NCBI RefSeq assembly: GCF_002276045.1
Contig: NZ_NQMR01000062.1
Location: 1 to 37,492 of the forward strand
Source: Pseudoalteromonas sp. NBT06-2
GTDB taxonomy: Bacteria > Pseudomonadota > Gammaproteobacteria > Enterobacterales > Alteromonadaceae
Direction: 5' to 3'
DNA length: 37,492 nucleotides
A program made the translations under genes and the position numbers. The notes under the pieces were generated by a model that worked only from the letters and a program-made list of their open reading frames with translations, did not search any database and was not told the origin of the DNA. This document shows, piece by piece, positions 1 to 8,793 of the stretch (the stretch's first letter is position 1; every line of letters begins with the position of its first letter).

Positions 1-4
1 TTAA

Positions 5-142
5 TTCACCGAGAATTGCTGGTCTACTTTACCATCACAAGATATAGATGTTGATAACGTTTATGCTATTAAAATTTTCACTGATTTTGAATTAACCACT
101 ATTAATAAGCGTAAAAAATCAGCAAAAACAGTTCATTATTAA
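5..142 (+). other. Open frame at window edge, possible 3' remnant of a gene
   Basis: A frame of 45 codons ends with TAA at 140-142 and is preceded by an in-frame TAA at 2-4. It has no ATG, GTG or TTG start I would trust, so it is not a complete gene as it stands. It could be the tail of a gene whose frame is broken just at the window edge, or chance. The translated end is basic (INKRKKSAKTVHY). I do not recognise the family, and confidence that this is coding is low. Confidence 0.2.
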
Positions 143-189
143 TGTGAAAATCTATAAATAATTTTATCCTCAAAGCCTTAGAAATCCTC

Positions 190-1533
190 TTAAGCTTCTA
201 ACAAACGACTATGAATTGATTGAACTATATGATCTGAGTTTGATTGCTCCACTAGGAAACATAAATTATGTTTGCTTGCACCATGACATATCATACGAAT
301 ATTAAAATCCGCAAGAACATGCATCAAATTAATTTCCTCTTGTTGTAATTGAATTTGTGAACCTATTAAAGCAATAAGCGTTAGGTTATTTTCAACACTC
401 ACATGACAAAATTCAGAAAGCAGATCTAAACATTCTTGTTCTAACTCAGGTCGACTTGCATTTGGTGCATTATCTAATGTTAAAGCAACACTGATCTCCG
501 ATGTGGTTACTAAATCAACAGAGATATTATATTGAGCCAAAATCGTAAACACTTTTGCTAAAAAACCACTAGCCAGTAACATTTCAGGACTTTTTAATGT
601 TAATAATATTTGATTCTTTCGTTGTGTAACAGCTCTGATCCCACTATGTCGCGTCTGTGATTTTTCTATCCAAGTTCCACCTTCATCAGGCGCTCTGCTT
701 GAGCCAACAAAAACAGGAATTCCTGCTCTACTTGCAGGTAATATCGTTGCTGGGTGTAATACTTTCGCCCCAAATGTTGCCATTTCAGCTGCTTCATCAA
801 AACTCAATTTTGCAATGGGTGTCGCTTTACTACAAAGTCTTGGATCTGTTGAAAAAATACCAACAACATCTGTCCAAATATGTATTGCTGATGCATCAAT
901 CGCTTCTGCAAATAAAGCTGCACTATAATCTGAACCACCGCGCCCTAAAGTTGTTGTATTACCTTGCTGATCTGAACCAATAAAGCCCTGTGTTACTAAT
1001 ACTTTGGTACTCAACAATGTGGTTAAATTAGCAGAGGCTGCTTTTTTAGTTGCACAGATATTAGGCGTTGCTTTACCAAATTTACTATCGGTTTTAAGTA
1101 CATTTCTTGCATCTAAACGTACAGCATCTATATCCACCCCTCTCAAAACCTGAGTAAATAAATATGAAGAGAGCCTTTCACCAAAACTCAATAATGAATC
1201 TTTCTCTTTTTCTGTTGGATCAATATTTCTGGCTAAGTTTTTAAATTTATTAAGAGTTTGATTAAAGCCATCAGCGATATCTTTGTCTAAAGAGAGCTTT
1301 TTTAAAATTGAATTTTGAATATTACATACTTGTTCTATATGTTCATTTCGTTGGGTTAACTTTAAATCATTTTGACAAAGTGACACTAAGTGATTTGTGA
1401 CACCAGCACTAGCGCTAACTGCAACCAACCTAACTTGACTGTTATTTTTAATAATTTGAGCACAGCGCTTCATAGATTCGAAATCAGCAACACTTGTGCC
1501 ACCAAATTTTGCTACAACATAAGATGAATTCAT
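190..1533 (-). CDS. lysC: Lysine-sensitive aspartokinase (aspartokinase III)
   Basis: Phosphorylates L-aspartate with ATP, the first step of the aspartate-family pathway (lysine, threonine, methionine, diaminopimelate). The 447 residues match monofunctional E. coli-type LysC (about 449). The kinase domain shows KFGGTS at residues 9-14, the TTLGRGGSDYSAAL segment at 194-207, TDVVGIFSTDPR at 221-232 and GAKVLHPATI at 255-264. The C-terminal third (about 300-447) looks like the paired ACT regulatory domains that bind lysine. There is no homoserine dehydrogenase domain, which excludes ThrA or MetL. ATG start with Shine-Dalgarno AGGAG at 1539-1543, seven bases upstream. It is preceded by a lysine riboswitch (1612-1806), so regulation is both allosteric and RNA-based. 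The kinase motifs are seen directly; lysine as the effector is inferred from the riboswitch and the family. Confidence 0.96.
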   Translation of the reverse strand: MNSSYVVAKFGGTSVADFESMKRCAQIIKNNSQVRLVAVSASAGVTNHLVSLCQNDLKLTQRNEHIEQVCNIQNSILKKLSLDKDIADGFNQTLNKFKNLARNIDPTEKEKDSLLSFGERLSSYLFTQVLRGVDIDAVRLDARNVLKTDSKFGKATPNICATKKAASANLTTLLSTKVLVTQGFIGSDQQGNTTTLGRGGSDYSAALFAEAIDASAIHIWTDVVGIFSTDPRLCSKATPIAKLSFDEAAEMATFGAKVLHPATILPASRAGIPVFVGSSRAPDEGGTWIEKSQTRHSGIRAVTQRKNQILLTLKSPEMLLASGFLAKVFTILAQYNISVDLVTTSEISVALTLDNAPNASRPELEQECLDLLSEFCHVSVENNLTLIALIGSQIQLQQEEINLMHVLADFNIRMICHGASKHNLCFLVEQSNSDHIVQSIHSRLLEA

Positions 1534-1611
1534 GGGGTCTCCTAATACTTATAAGAAGAACTTGGCAGGACTAAAATCTAGATACACAAGGTATTAATGA
1601 TATAAAATGTC

Positions 1612-1806
1612 TCAGCCAGAAGCTCTCCACCTTATTAAAACTCAACTTTGAGATTTAATACTCGGTGACAATTCTTGAGGATTCAGCCTCAAAAACCGAA
1701 AAATTGTTTCACGGTAAACTATTTCTCTCGGCGAAAGTCCCCCTCATTAGTGTTCACTGGACTCCGCTCCTCACACTAATTACCTGGCTTTCGCTCCTCT
1801 TCTGTT
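1612..1806 (-). promoter_or_regulatory. Lysine riboswitch (L box) in the lysC leader
   Basis: Read on the minus strand, the leader has the conserved lysine-aptamer core in the correct order. P1 5' arm AGAAG lies at 1799-1803, followed by AGAGGAGCG. Next come GAGGAGCGGAGUCCAGUGAA, UCGCCGAG, the GAGGCUGAAUCCUC arm (1677-1690), GUCACCGAG and GGUGGAGAGCUUCUGG, whose CUUCU (1618-1622) closes P1. This matches the E. coli lysC leader closely. The aptamer ends about 85 bases before the lysC ATG. I see no GC stem followed by a U-run in that interval, so control of translation initiation or of RNA stability is likelier than intrinsic termination. That choice of mechanism is inference. Confidence 0.95.
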
Positions 1807-1832
1807 ATTTAAAGAAGTTACATCTTCAAATA

Positions 1833-1856
1833 AAACCCCGCTATTAAGTGGGGATT
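1833..1856 (-). terminator. Intrinsic terminator downstream of nhaD
   Basis: On the minus strand, CCCC and GGGG arms (with an extra C-G pair after a mismatch) enclose a short AT loop and are followed by UUUUAUUU. It lies about 55 bases past the nhaD stop and just upstream of the lysC riboswitch, so it probably insulates lysC from nhaD transcription. The stem is short. Confidence 0.6.
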
Positions 1857-1911
1857 AGAAATTTACATTTTAGCCGTCTAGCTGTCAATAATTAATTCAA
1901 TAGAAATCAAA

Positions 1912-3168
1912 TTAAACGATTGGCATTAAGAATCCGGCTAAATAAGCACCAACATAACCTATGGTATAAGCAATTAATAAATAGAAACTCATTTTCAAAT
2001 AGCTTAAAAATGTTAGCTCTTTAATTTTACTCATTGCAATAATACCTGCTGCAGAGCCAATAATAAGCATTGAACCACCAACCCCTGTTGCATATGTAAA
2101 TGCGAGCCATTGTCTTGGGTCCATTGCAATATCAGCTTTAAGTAAAGCCGCTGTAAGTGGTACATTGTCAACTGCAGCGGATAATATACCCATTAAATAG
2201 TTAGCATATTCGGGTGCTAAAATTTCATATAACACTGTAAATTGGTTTAATACACCCACTTCTTTCATCGCGCCTACAAGCAATAAAACGCCGACAAAAA
2301 ATAGTAATGTATCGTATTCAATTTCACGTATGTAATCGATAATTTTTTTATTCACATCTTTTTTTCTCATTAAAAATTGTGCGATTAAAAACATTAAAGA
2401 TAAGCCGAATAAAAATGTTAATACGGGTGGTACATGGTACAAAACACTTAAAAGCAAAGTTGCAGTAATGGTAGATAAAAATATTACAGCGATAGTAATA
2501 TCTGTTTTTTCAATTCTTCTATGTGTTTGCGCTTTAAAAGTTAGAATGCCATTCATTCTAAACGATAATAAGGCGGCAAGCACGATAACACTAATCGCTG
2601 ATGGTACAACCAATAATAATAAGTGCCCAATGGTCACTTTATCTTCAAGAAATATCATTAAAGTTGTTACATCACCTGTGATCAATGAAACACCACCAGA
2701 ATTTACTGCGAATATAATTAAAGTCGCATATTTGATACGTTTTTTTGCTTCTAGCTTTAATGATAAAACAACTGCAAGTGAGATAAGCGTCGCTGTAATA
2801 TTGTCTGATATCGATGAAAACAAAAATGCTGAAATACCAATTAAAAACATAAGTTTACGCTCCGAAATCTGCTTTGGTATTACTCTGTGAACTAAGTTTT
2901 GTATAAAACCTTTAGAGTTTAAGTAAGCAACAAATGTCATGGCTGACATTAAAAATAACCATAAAGTAGCAATTTCTAATATATTTTCATCTAACTGGTG
3001 TTGTACTGCTTCAAAGCTTTGACCATTAATGGGGCAGATAAAGGCGATAATCCAACATAAAGTACCAAAAAACAATGTTGTTTTTGCTTTATTAACATGA
3101 ATAATATCCTCAATCACAATTAATAAAAATGCGACTGCGACCAGAGACAATATGATGCCAGTTACCAT
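1912..3168 (-). CDS. nhaD: NhaD-type sodium/proton antiporter
   Basis: A 418-residue, highly hydrophobic polytopic inner-membrane protein of the NhaD/ArsB ion-transporter superfamily. NhaD members exchange Na+ or Li+ for H+ and help marine bacteria keep cytosolic sodium low. Visible hallmarks are SSISDNITATL at about 118-128 (the S-D-N membrane motif), NSGGVSLITGDVTTLMIF at about 156-173, and the second repeat motif AAVDNVPLTAAL near residue 340, giving the inverted-repeat signature of this superfamily. It is slightly shorter than some characterised NhaD proteins, but both repeat motifs are present. ATG start; AAAGG lies about 12 bases upstream, a long spacing. It stands alone, with terminators on both sides (1833-1856 and 3371-3405). 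Ion specificity is taken from the family, not seen. Confidence 0.9.
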   Translation of the reverse strand: MVTGIILSLVAVAFLLIVIEDIIHVNKAKTTLFFGTLCWIIAFICPINGQSFEAVQHQLDENILEIATLWLFLMSAMTFVAYLNSKGFIQNLVHRVIPKQISERKLMFLIGISAFLFSSISDNITATLISLAVVLSLKLEAKKRIKYATLIIFAVNSGGVSLITGDVTTLMIFLEDKVTIGHLLLLVVPSAISVIVLAALLSFRMNGILTFKAQTHRRIEKTDITIAVIFLSTITATLLLSVLYHVPPVLTFLFGLSLMFLIAQFLMRKKDVNKKIIDYIREIEYDTLLFFVGVLLLVGAMKEVGVLNQFTVLYEILAPEYANYLMGILSAAVDNVPLTAALLKADIAMDPRQWLAFTYATGVGGSMLIIGSAAGIIAMSKIKELTFLSYLKMSFYLLIAYTIGYVGAYLAGFLMPIV

Positions 3169-3370
3169 TGGATTTTCAACCTTTTACATAAAATGAAATA
3201 GTTACAATACAAATTTGGCGCGCAGTTTAGCACTTAAATTAATAGAAAACTATATCAGGTTTTACTCTAAATTAAGGCTTGAAAGTTAGAGAAGATATAT
3301 ATGGGTAATGTGTGAATATTTATTATATTTTTAGATTAAATTCACATTGATTAAAACATGATTTGGATAA

Positions 3371-3405
3371 TTAAAAAACCAACCTGAAAAGTTAAGGTTG
3401 GTTTT
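3371..3405 (-). terminator. Intrinsic terminator after the S9 peptidase gene
   Basis: Perfect 11-base arms AAAACCAACCT (3375-3385) and AGGTTGGTTTT (3395-3405) around a 9-base loop. On the minus strand the stem runs into six U residues. It lies 18 bases beyond the peptidase stop codon. The plus strand also has a short U-run, so it may be partly bidirectional. Confidence 0.85.
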
Positions 3406-3422
3406 AAGTTATGTGATTAAAA

Positions 3423-5474
3423 TTATTTTTGTGTATGTTTTTTCATCCAATCAAAAACTTCACCATACCAATGAACTCTATTATTTTTATTTAAAATCCA
3501 ATGGTTTTCATCTGGATAAATTACCAGTTTAGACTCAATTCCTTTTCGTTGTAATGTTGTGTACGCACCTAACCCTTGTGCATATGGAACACGATAATCT
3601 TTTAAACCATGGATAACTAACATTGGAGTTTTCCAATTTTGAGTAAACGATGCTGGATTAAATGACTTGTAATCTTTTGCATCAGTCCAAAATGGACCTC
3701 CCATGTCGTGTTCTGGGAACCATAGCTCTTCCGTACTTTGATAAAAGCTATCCATATCAAATAAACCAGCATGATTTATTAAACAATTAAAACCTTCAGT
3801 CCAGTTACCTGCAATCCAATTCATCATGTAACCACCGTAAGATGCACCTAAAGCACAGGCATTATCCGAGTCTAACCATTTTTGTTGCTTTGTGATAAAT
3901 TCAAACCCTTTTTGTAAATCTTCAAGTGGTTTACCACCCCAATCTCGAGAGATTGAATCCGTAAATTCTTGCCCATAACCCGTTGAGCCATGGAAATCTA
4001 TCATTACAACACCATAACCTTGTCCAGCCCACAACTGTGCATTCCAACGTGAGCTAAATAAGTTTCCAAATGAGCCTTGTGGACCACCGTGTACTAGAAA
4101 TGCAATTGGATACTTTTTACCTTGTTGTACTTTTTTCACATCATAGTTCCATGGTTTAACAAAATAACCATGTACTTTTTCATCATTCCAGCCTAAGAAA
4201 CTAAATTGTTCAAATTCGCCAAATTGCACATTAGCTAGCTTATCTTTATTAATATTAGTTAACTGATTTAACTCTGAACCATCACGATTAACTGAAAATA
4301 TGTTTTTAGGTGAGTTCAAAGCATGACGACTAAAAATAATTTTATTACCCGCTAAATGTAAATTCTCTGCACTACCATCAGAGTAAATTTTTCTAACATC
4401 ACCAAAATTTGTACTGATTTCATAAATACTTTTTTGGCCAACATCTTGTGCGATAACATATACTGCACGATTATTTTGAGCAAATGTAAAGCTCGCTACA
4501 CTGCGGTCCCAAAGTGGCGCAACTTCTTTTAATTCCGAGGTTTTTAGATCTTTTAACATTAATGAAAATTTATCTGCTTCAAAACCTGGTTTTTTCATCG
4601 CTAAATACACCATAAAGCGACCATCTTCTGAAAATGAAGGTTGTGAATCCCATGCTTTATTGTCAGGTGTTAAGTTTTCAATTTCTCCCCCCTCAATAGA
4701 TACCTTGAATAAATCATAGTTTGTTGTCCAAGCTTGATCTTTACTTGGTTTTTTTGCTGAAAAAACAACATTTAAACTATCATATGTGAAAGTTACTTCT
4801 TCCATTCCTGCAAAAGGTTTCGCTGGAATATCAGTATCCCAGTCAGGTGTTAAATCTTTAGCTTGAGTCGCTGCTTTTTCTGAGATATCTGTAATAAATA
4901 TATGACTTCTAAATTCAGTTTTCCAAGTATCCCAATGGCGTACTGGTAATTGTTTATATACTTTTGCTGTATGTTTTACGTTATTATGCTCATTTTTTTT
5001 CTCAACAGAACATTGTATTGTTTGACACGTTGGAAATACTTCTAAAGCTAACGCTAATTTTTTATTATCTGGTGATAACTTATAGCCATTTACACTCAAA
5101 GCTAAATCAGTTAGAGCCTGTGCTTCACCCCCGTTTAATTTTAATTGCCAAACCTGAGTTGATTGTGTCCTATTCGACAAAAATAAAATGCTATTATTGT
5201 CACTTGTCCAAATTACATCTGACTCAGTTGCTGGGTGTGATGTTAATCGCTTGTCTGCTGAATTTCCTTGCAAATCTTTTAAATATAAATCACTACCTGA
5301 TTGCGTTCTTAAAGCATAAACTAATTTTGAGCCATTGGGAGAAACGCTAATACTATGCAATGAATTCAATGAATTTAGTTGTTCGACAGTGAATGGTACC
5401 TTAGTTGTCTCGTTTGCCTGAGGTGACGTAACAAATCCGCCAGCAAGCAGTGATAAAGCGAGTACTTTGTTCAT
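3423..5474 (-). CDS. Secreted S9 family (prolyl oligopeptidase-type) peptidase
   Basis: Serine peptidase of family S9 (acylaminoacyl-peptidase/dipeptidyl-peptidase-like), probably exported and acting on peptides outside the cytoplasm. The frame opens at a GTG (5495), but the ATG at 5474 has AAAGGG seven bases upstream and begins a good signal peptide (MNKVLALSLLAGGFVTSPQA), so I use it, giving 683 residues. Roughly residues 30-420 carry repeated beta-propeller (PD40-like) blades such as SPDNKKLALAL and SEDGRFMVYLA. The C-terminal alpha/beta hydrolase domain has the nucleophile in GASYGGYMM (Ser545), Asp626 in HGLKDYRVP and His658 in DENHWI, so the triad is complete. Single-gene unit between terminators at 5501-5526 and 3371-3405. 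Exact substrate specificity cannot be read from the sequence. Confidence 0.9.
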   Translation of the reverse strand: MNKVLALSLLAGGFVTSPQANETTKVPFTVEQLNSLNSLHSISVSPNGSKLVYALRTQSGSDLYLKDLQGNSADKRLTSHPATESDVIWTSDNNSILFLSNRTQSTQVWQLKLNGGEAQALTDLALSVNGYKLSPDNKKLALALEVFPTCQTIQCSVEKKNEHNNVKHTAKVYKQLPVRHWDTWKTEFRSHIFITDISEKAATQAKDLTPDWDTDIPAKPFAGMEEVTFTYDSLNVVFSAKKPSKDQAWTTNYDLFKVSIEGGEIENLTPDNKAWDSQPSFSEDGRFMVYLAMKKPGFEADKFSLMLKDLKTSELKEVAPLWDRSVASFTFAQNNRAVYVIAQDVGQKSIYEISTNFGDVRKIYSDGSAENLHLAGNKIIFSRHALNSPKNIFSVNRDGSELNQLTNINKDKLANVQFGEFEQFSFLGWNDEKVHGYFVKPWNYDVKKVQQGKKYPIAFLVHGGPQGSFGNLFSSRWNAQLWAGQGYGVVMIDFHGSTGYGQEFTDSISRDWGGKPLEDLQKGFEFITKQQKWLDSDNACALGASYGGYMMNWIAGNWTEGFNCLINHAGLFDMDSFYQSTEELWFPEHDMGGPFWTDAKDYKSFNPASFTQNWKTPMLVIHGLKDYRVPYAQGLGAYTTLQRKGIESKLVIYPDENHWILNKNNRVHWYGEVFDWMKKHTQK

Positions 5475-5500
5475 TTTTATCCCTTTAAATTGCACATAAA

Positions 5501-5526
5501 ATAAAAAGCGCCGTAACGCTTTTTAT
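5501..5526. terminator. Bidirectional-type hairpin after the fumarase gene
   Basis: Arms ATAAAAAGCG (5501-5510) and CGCTTTTTAT (5517-5526) around a 6-base loop. The GC core with A/T-rich arms gives a U-run on both strands. It sits about 20 bases past the fumarase stop and just upstream of the peptidase start, so it most likely ends the fumarase transcript on the minus strand. Confidence 0.75.
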
Positions 5527-5547
5527 TTTCTTATATTAAATATTAAT

Positions 5548-7077
5548 TTAAGATTTTAGCTTTGAATCTAGCTCTTCAATTTTTGCTTTCCAAATTGCAG
5601 GACCTTGAGTATGCGCATTTGAACCTTCGCTATCAACTGCCACTGTAACAGGCATATCTTCTACTTCAAATTCATAAATAGCTTCCATACCTAAATCTTC
5701 AAACGCAACAACACGAGCTTTTTTGATTGCTTTAGATACTAAGTAAGCTGCACCACCTACAGCCATTAAATATACTGATTTATTTTTTTTAATAGACTCA
5801 ACCGTCGCAGGACCTCGTTCTGCTTTACCGATCATGCCAATAATACCCGTTTTTTCTAGCATTAAGTCAGTAAACTTATCCATACGTGTTGCTGTTGTAG
5901 GACCTGCTGGACCAACAGCTTCGTCACCTACAGCATCAACTGGACCAACGTAATAAATAAATTTATTATCAAAATCAACGCCTTTAGGTAAGCCTTCACC
6001 TGAATTGATCATATCTTGAATACGTTTATGGGCTGCATCACGGCCAGTTAATATTGTACCTGTCAGTAATACCGTTTCACCCATTTTCCATTCTTGGGTA
6101 CCTTCTTTTGTTAACGTATCTAAATTAACACGTCGTGTATCTTCGCCCACTTCAAAAGTCACTTCAGGCCAATCTTCGAGCTTTGGGGCTTTCAAGTCAG
6201 CAGCACCAGAACCATCTAGTGTAAAATGCACGTGGCGTGTAGCTGCACAGTTAGGGATCATAACTACTGGCTTTGAAGCCGCATGAGTAGGAGCTGTTTT
6301 AATTTTAATATCAACAACAGTTGTTAAACCACCCAGACCTTGTGCACCTATGCCTAATTTATTAGCACGTTCAAAAATATCTAGACGCATTTTTTCTTCA
6401 GTCGTTTCTGCACCACGTTCAATTAATTCATGAATATCCACTGGATCCATTAACGATTCTTTCGCTAAAACAGCTGCTTTTTCAGCAGTACCACCAATAC
6501 CTATACCTAACATACCAGGTGGGCACCAACCAGCCCCCATTGTTGGCAGTGTTTTTTCAACCCAAGCAGCTACATCATCTGAAGGGTTTAACATGACCAT
6601 TTTAGATTTATTCTCTGAACCGCCCCCTTTTGCTGCAATCATTACTTCTACTTCAGCGCCCGCGACTAAATCTACATGTACAACTGAAGGAGTATTGTCT
6701 TTCGTATTTTTACGAGTACCCGCTGGATCTGCGACAATTGAAGCACGTAATGGATTATCTGTATTTAAATAAGCACGCCGTGTACCCTCGTCAACCATTT
6801 GCTGAACTGTTAAATTGGTTTTATCCCATTTAACATCCATACCTACTTTCACAAAACAAGTTACGATGCCGGTATCTTGACATAATGGACGCTTACCTTC
6901 AGCTGACATACGTGAATTAATCAAAATTTGTGCAATTGCATCTTTAGCTGCTTTACTTTCTTCACGGTGATACGCTTTTTCAAGTGCTTGAATAAAATCT
7001 AAAGGGTGGTAAAAAGAGATATATTGTAAAGCGTCTTCAATACTATCGATTAAATCTTGCTGACGAATAATAGTCAT
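5548..7077 (-). CDS. fumA: Class I (iron-sulfur) fumarate hydratase
   Basis: Interconverts fumarate and L-malate in the TCA cycle using an oxygen-sensitive 4Fe-4S cluster. The 509 residues fit the single-chain class I form found in Pseudomonas and marine gammaproteobacteria (about 507), somewhat shorter than E. coli FumA/FumB (about 548). Three candidate cluster cysteines are in the expected contexts: Cys66 in RPLCQDTG, Cys185 in AGWCPPGMLGIG and Cys277 in IPNCAATRH. The substrate-binding segments AKGGGSENKSK and GPAGPTTATRMDKFTD are also present. ATG start with AAGGA seven bases upstream. Divergent from pabB across a 212-base gap. Class I assignment is firm; the letter A is by convention only, since fumA and fumB paralogues cannot be told apart from sequence alone. 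Confidence 0.93.
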   Translation of the reverse strand: MTIIRQQDLIDSIEDALQYISFYHPLDFIQALEKAYHREESKAAKDAIAQILINSRMSAEGKRPLCQDTGIVTCFVKVGMDVKWDKTNLTVQQMVDEGTRRAYLNTDNPLRASIVADPAGTRKNTKDNTPSVVHVDLVAGAEVEVMIAAKGGGSENKSKMVMLNPSDDVAAWVEKTLPTMGAGWCPPGMLGIGIGGTAEKAAVLAKESLMDPVDIHELIERGAETTEEKMRLDIFERANKLGIGAQGLGGLTTVVDIKIKTAPTHAASKPVVMIPNCAATRHVHFTLDGSGAADLKAPKLEDWPEVTFEVGEDTRRVNLDTLTKEGTQEWKMGETVLLTGTILTGRDAAHKRIQDMINSGEGLPKGVDFDNKFIYYVGPVDAVGDEAVGPAGPTTATRMDKFTDLMLEKTGIIGMIGKAERGPATVESIKKNKSVYLMAVGGAAYLVSKAIKKARVVAFEDLGMEAIYEFEVEDMPVTVAVDSEGSNAHTQGPAIWKAKIEELDSKLKS

Positions 7078-7289
7078 ACTGTATCCTTTGTTGCCAGTGA
7101 CGGAGGCATGTTTTCAATTTATTACATTTTAACTTAACTTAAGCTCAGGTGTCATGATTTTTAGAAAAAACCTCTTTAAAAATAAAATAATGACAAAAGC
7201 TAAAGCGACTAAACTCGCTTCTTTTACTTCTATCAGTATAATACCCTTCCATCTAATTTACGCTAAATTTTTAAACTAAAAGACTGTTA

Positions 7290-8657
7290 ATGAAGAAAGA
7301 TCAATTAATCTGTAGAGAATTAGAAATATCAGATACAAGCTGTGAAGTTTTTTCTCGATTAAGTACACAGCCTTGGGCTATTTTTTTAGATTCTGCCAAT
7401 TCAGAACACATTAACAATCGCTTTGATATTATTTCAATTAAGCCAGTTAAAACCATCGAAACACGTGATGGTTACTGTTTTATCAATAATGGACTAAGTC
7501 AATTATCGCCTTTTGAACTACTCAATGCCCAAATGCAATTTTTTGATTCATTAAAAGCACCTTTTGATTTACCTTTTAGTGGTGGATTACTAGGTCATTT
7601 CTCTTATGACTTAGGCAGATATCTCGAAAAAATTAACAATACAGCAAGTAACGATATTTCATTACCTGATATGGCCGTTGGCTTATATCCTGACGCGTTA
7701 ATTTTTGCTCACAAAACTAATAAATGGTTTTACATAGCACAGCCAAATTACAATCGTCATGCGCTGTATGAAAGATATTTAGCCCAAACTGATCAAAGTG
7801 TTAATGCTAAATTCAAATTAGCATCTCCTTGGCAAAGTAATATGACTAAAAGCCAATACACAAAAAAATTCAATACCATTCAAAACTACATAAAATCTGG
7901 CGATTGTTATCAAATCAATTTAGCGCAAAGGTTTAGTGCTCAATATCAAGGCTCGCCTTGGCATGCCTATTTAAAACTCAGAGAAGAAAATAAAGCACCT
8001 TTTTCAGCTTATATCAACCACCCTAATGGCTGTATTTTATCGGTCTCCCCTGAGCGCTTTATACAGATAAAAGATAGAGCAATTGAAACAAAACCAATAA
8101 AAGGCACATTACCGAGAAGTAGCAATCCAATAATAGATAAAAATAATGCACTTACTTTAGCTCATTCTGAAAAAGACCGTGCTGAGAATGTCATGATTGT
8201 CGATTTATTACGTAATGACTTAGGTAAAGTGGCTGCTCCAGGCAGTGTAAAAGTACCCGCACTATTTAAAATTGAAAGCTTTCCGGCTGTTCATCACTTA
8301 GTGAGCACAGTAACAGCACAATTAGCTGAAAATAAAACAGCAGTAGATCAGTTAGAAGCTGCATTTCCAGGGGGCTCTATAACAGGAGCCCCTAAAATTA
8401 GAGCAATGCAAATTATAGAAGAGCTCGAACCCCATAGACGCTCTATTTATTGTGGTTCAATTGGATATCTAAGTTCCTGCGGAAATATGGATACTAGCAT
8501 TACCATCAGAACTTTGATCTGTGATAAAAAATCAAATAAAATTCACTGTTGGGCCGGCGGTGGAATAGTTGCTGATTCAACTGCAGAAGCTGAATACCAA
8601 GAAACATTAGATAAAGTACGTAAGATACTGCCTGTACTTAGTAAAATAAATACTTAA
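7290..8657 (+). CDS. pabB: Aminodeoxychorismate synthase component I
   Basis: Converts chorismate plus ammonia (supplied by a glutamine amidotransferase partner) to 4-amino-4-deoxychorismate for folate synthesis. The 455 residues match PabB length. The chorismate-binding domain fills the C-terminal two thirds, with SVSPERF at about 251-257, PIKGTLPR at 269-276, LRNDLGKV and FPGGSITGAPKIRAM. The Lys in PIKGT is diagnostic of PabB; anthranilate synthase has Ala there, as does the trpE copy in this same window (PIAGTRPR). ATG start with a weak AAAG upstream. First gene of a pabB-nudL-sdaA run that has the same order as E. coli. No pabA is in the window; the TrpG here (31917-32537) could serve both enzymes, but that is speculation. 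Confidence 0.94.
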   Translation: MKKDQLICRELEISDTSCEVFSRLSTQPWAIFLDSANSEHINNRFDIISIKPVKTIETRDGYCFINNGLSQLSPFELLNAQMQFFDSLKAPFDLPFSGGLLGHFSYDLGRYLEKINNTASNDISLPDMAVGLYPDALIFAHKTNKWFYIAQPNYNRHALYERYLAQTDQSVNAKFKLASPWQSNMTKSQYTKKFNTIQNYIKSGDCYQINLAQRFSAQYQGSPWHAYLKLREENKAPFSAYINHPNGCILSVSPERFIQIKDRAIETKPIKGTLPRSSNPIIDKNNALTLAHSEKDRAENVMIVDLLRNDLGKVAAPGSVKVPALFKIESFPAVHHLVSTVTAQLAENKTAVDQLEAAFPGGSITGAPKIRAMQIIEELEPHRRSIYCGSIGYLSSCGNMDTSITIRTLICDKKSNKIHCWAGGGIVADSTAEAEYQETLDKVRKILPVLSKINT

Positions 8658-8695
8658 ATCATTATATACCCATGTTACTTAAATGTGTAATAAAT

Positions 8696-8722
8696 GCACT
8701 CAATACGACCAGTATTGAGTGC
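8696..8722. terminator. Perfect 11-bp hairpin after pabB
   Basis: Arms GCACTCAATAC (8696-8706) and GTATTGAGTGC (8712-8722) enclose the 5-base loop GACCA. It sits 38 bases after the pabB stop and ends 71 bases before the nudL ATG. No proper U-run follows on the plus strand, so it may be an mRNA processing or stability hairpin instead of a classical terminator. Confidence 0.5.
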
Positions 8723-8793
8723 TATGATTAATTATATGTGTGATACTAATTTACAATGACATTATTTCTATGTTGAATAAATTAAGGAACTGC

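Noticed and set aside
1665..1847. 60-codon plus-strand frame upstream of lysC
   Set aside because: It lies exactly on the lysine riboswitch and terminator, which explain the sequence structure better.
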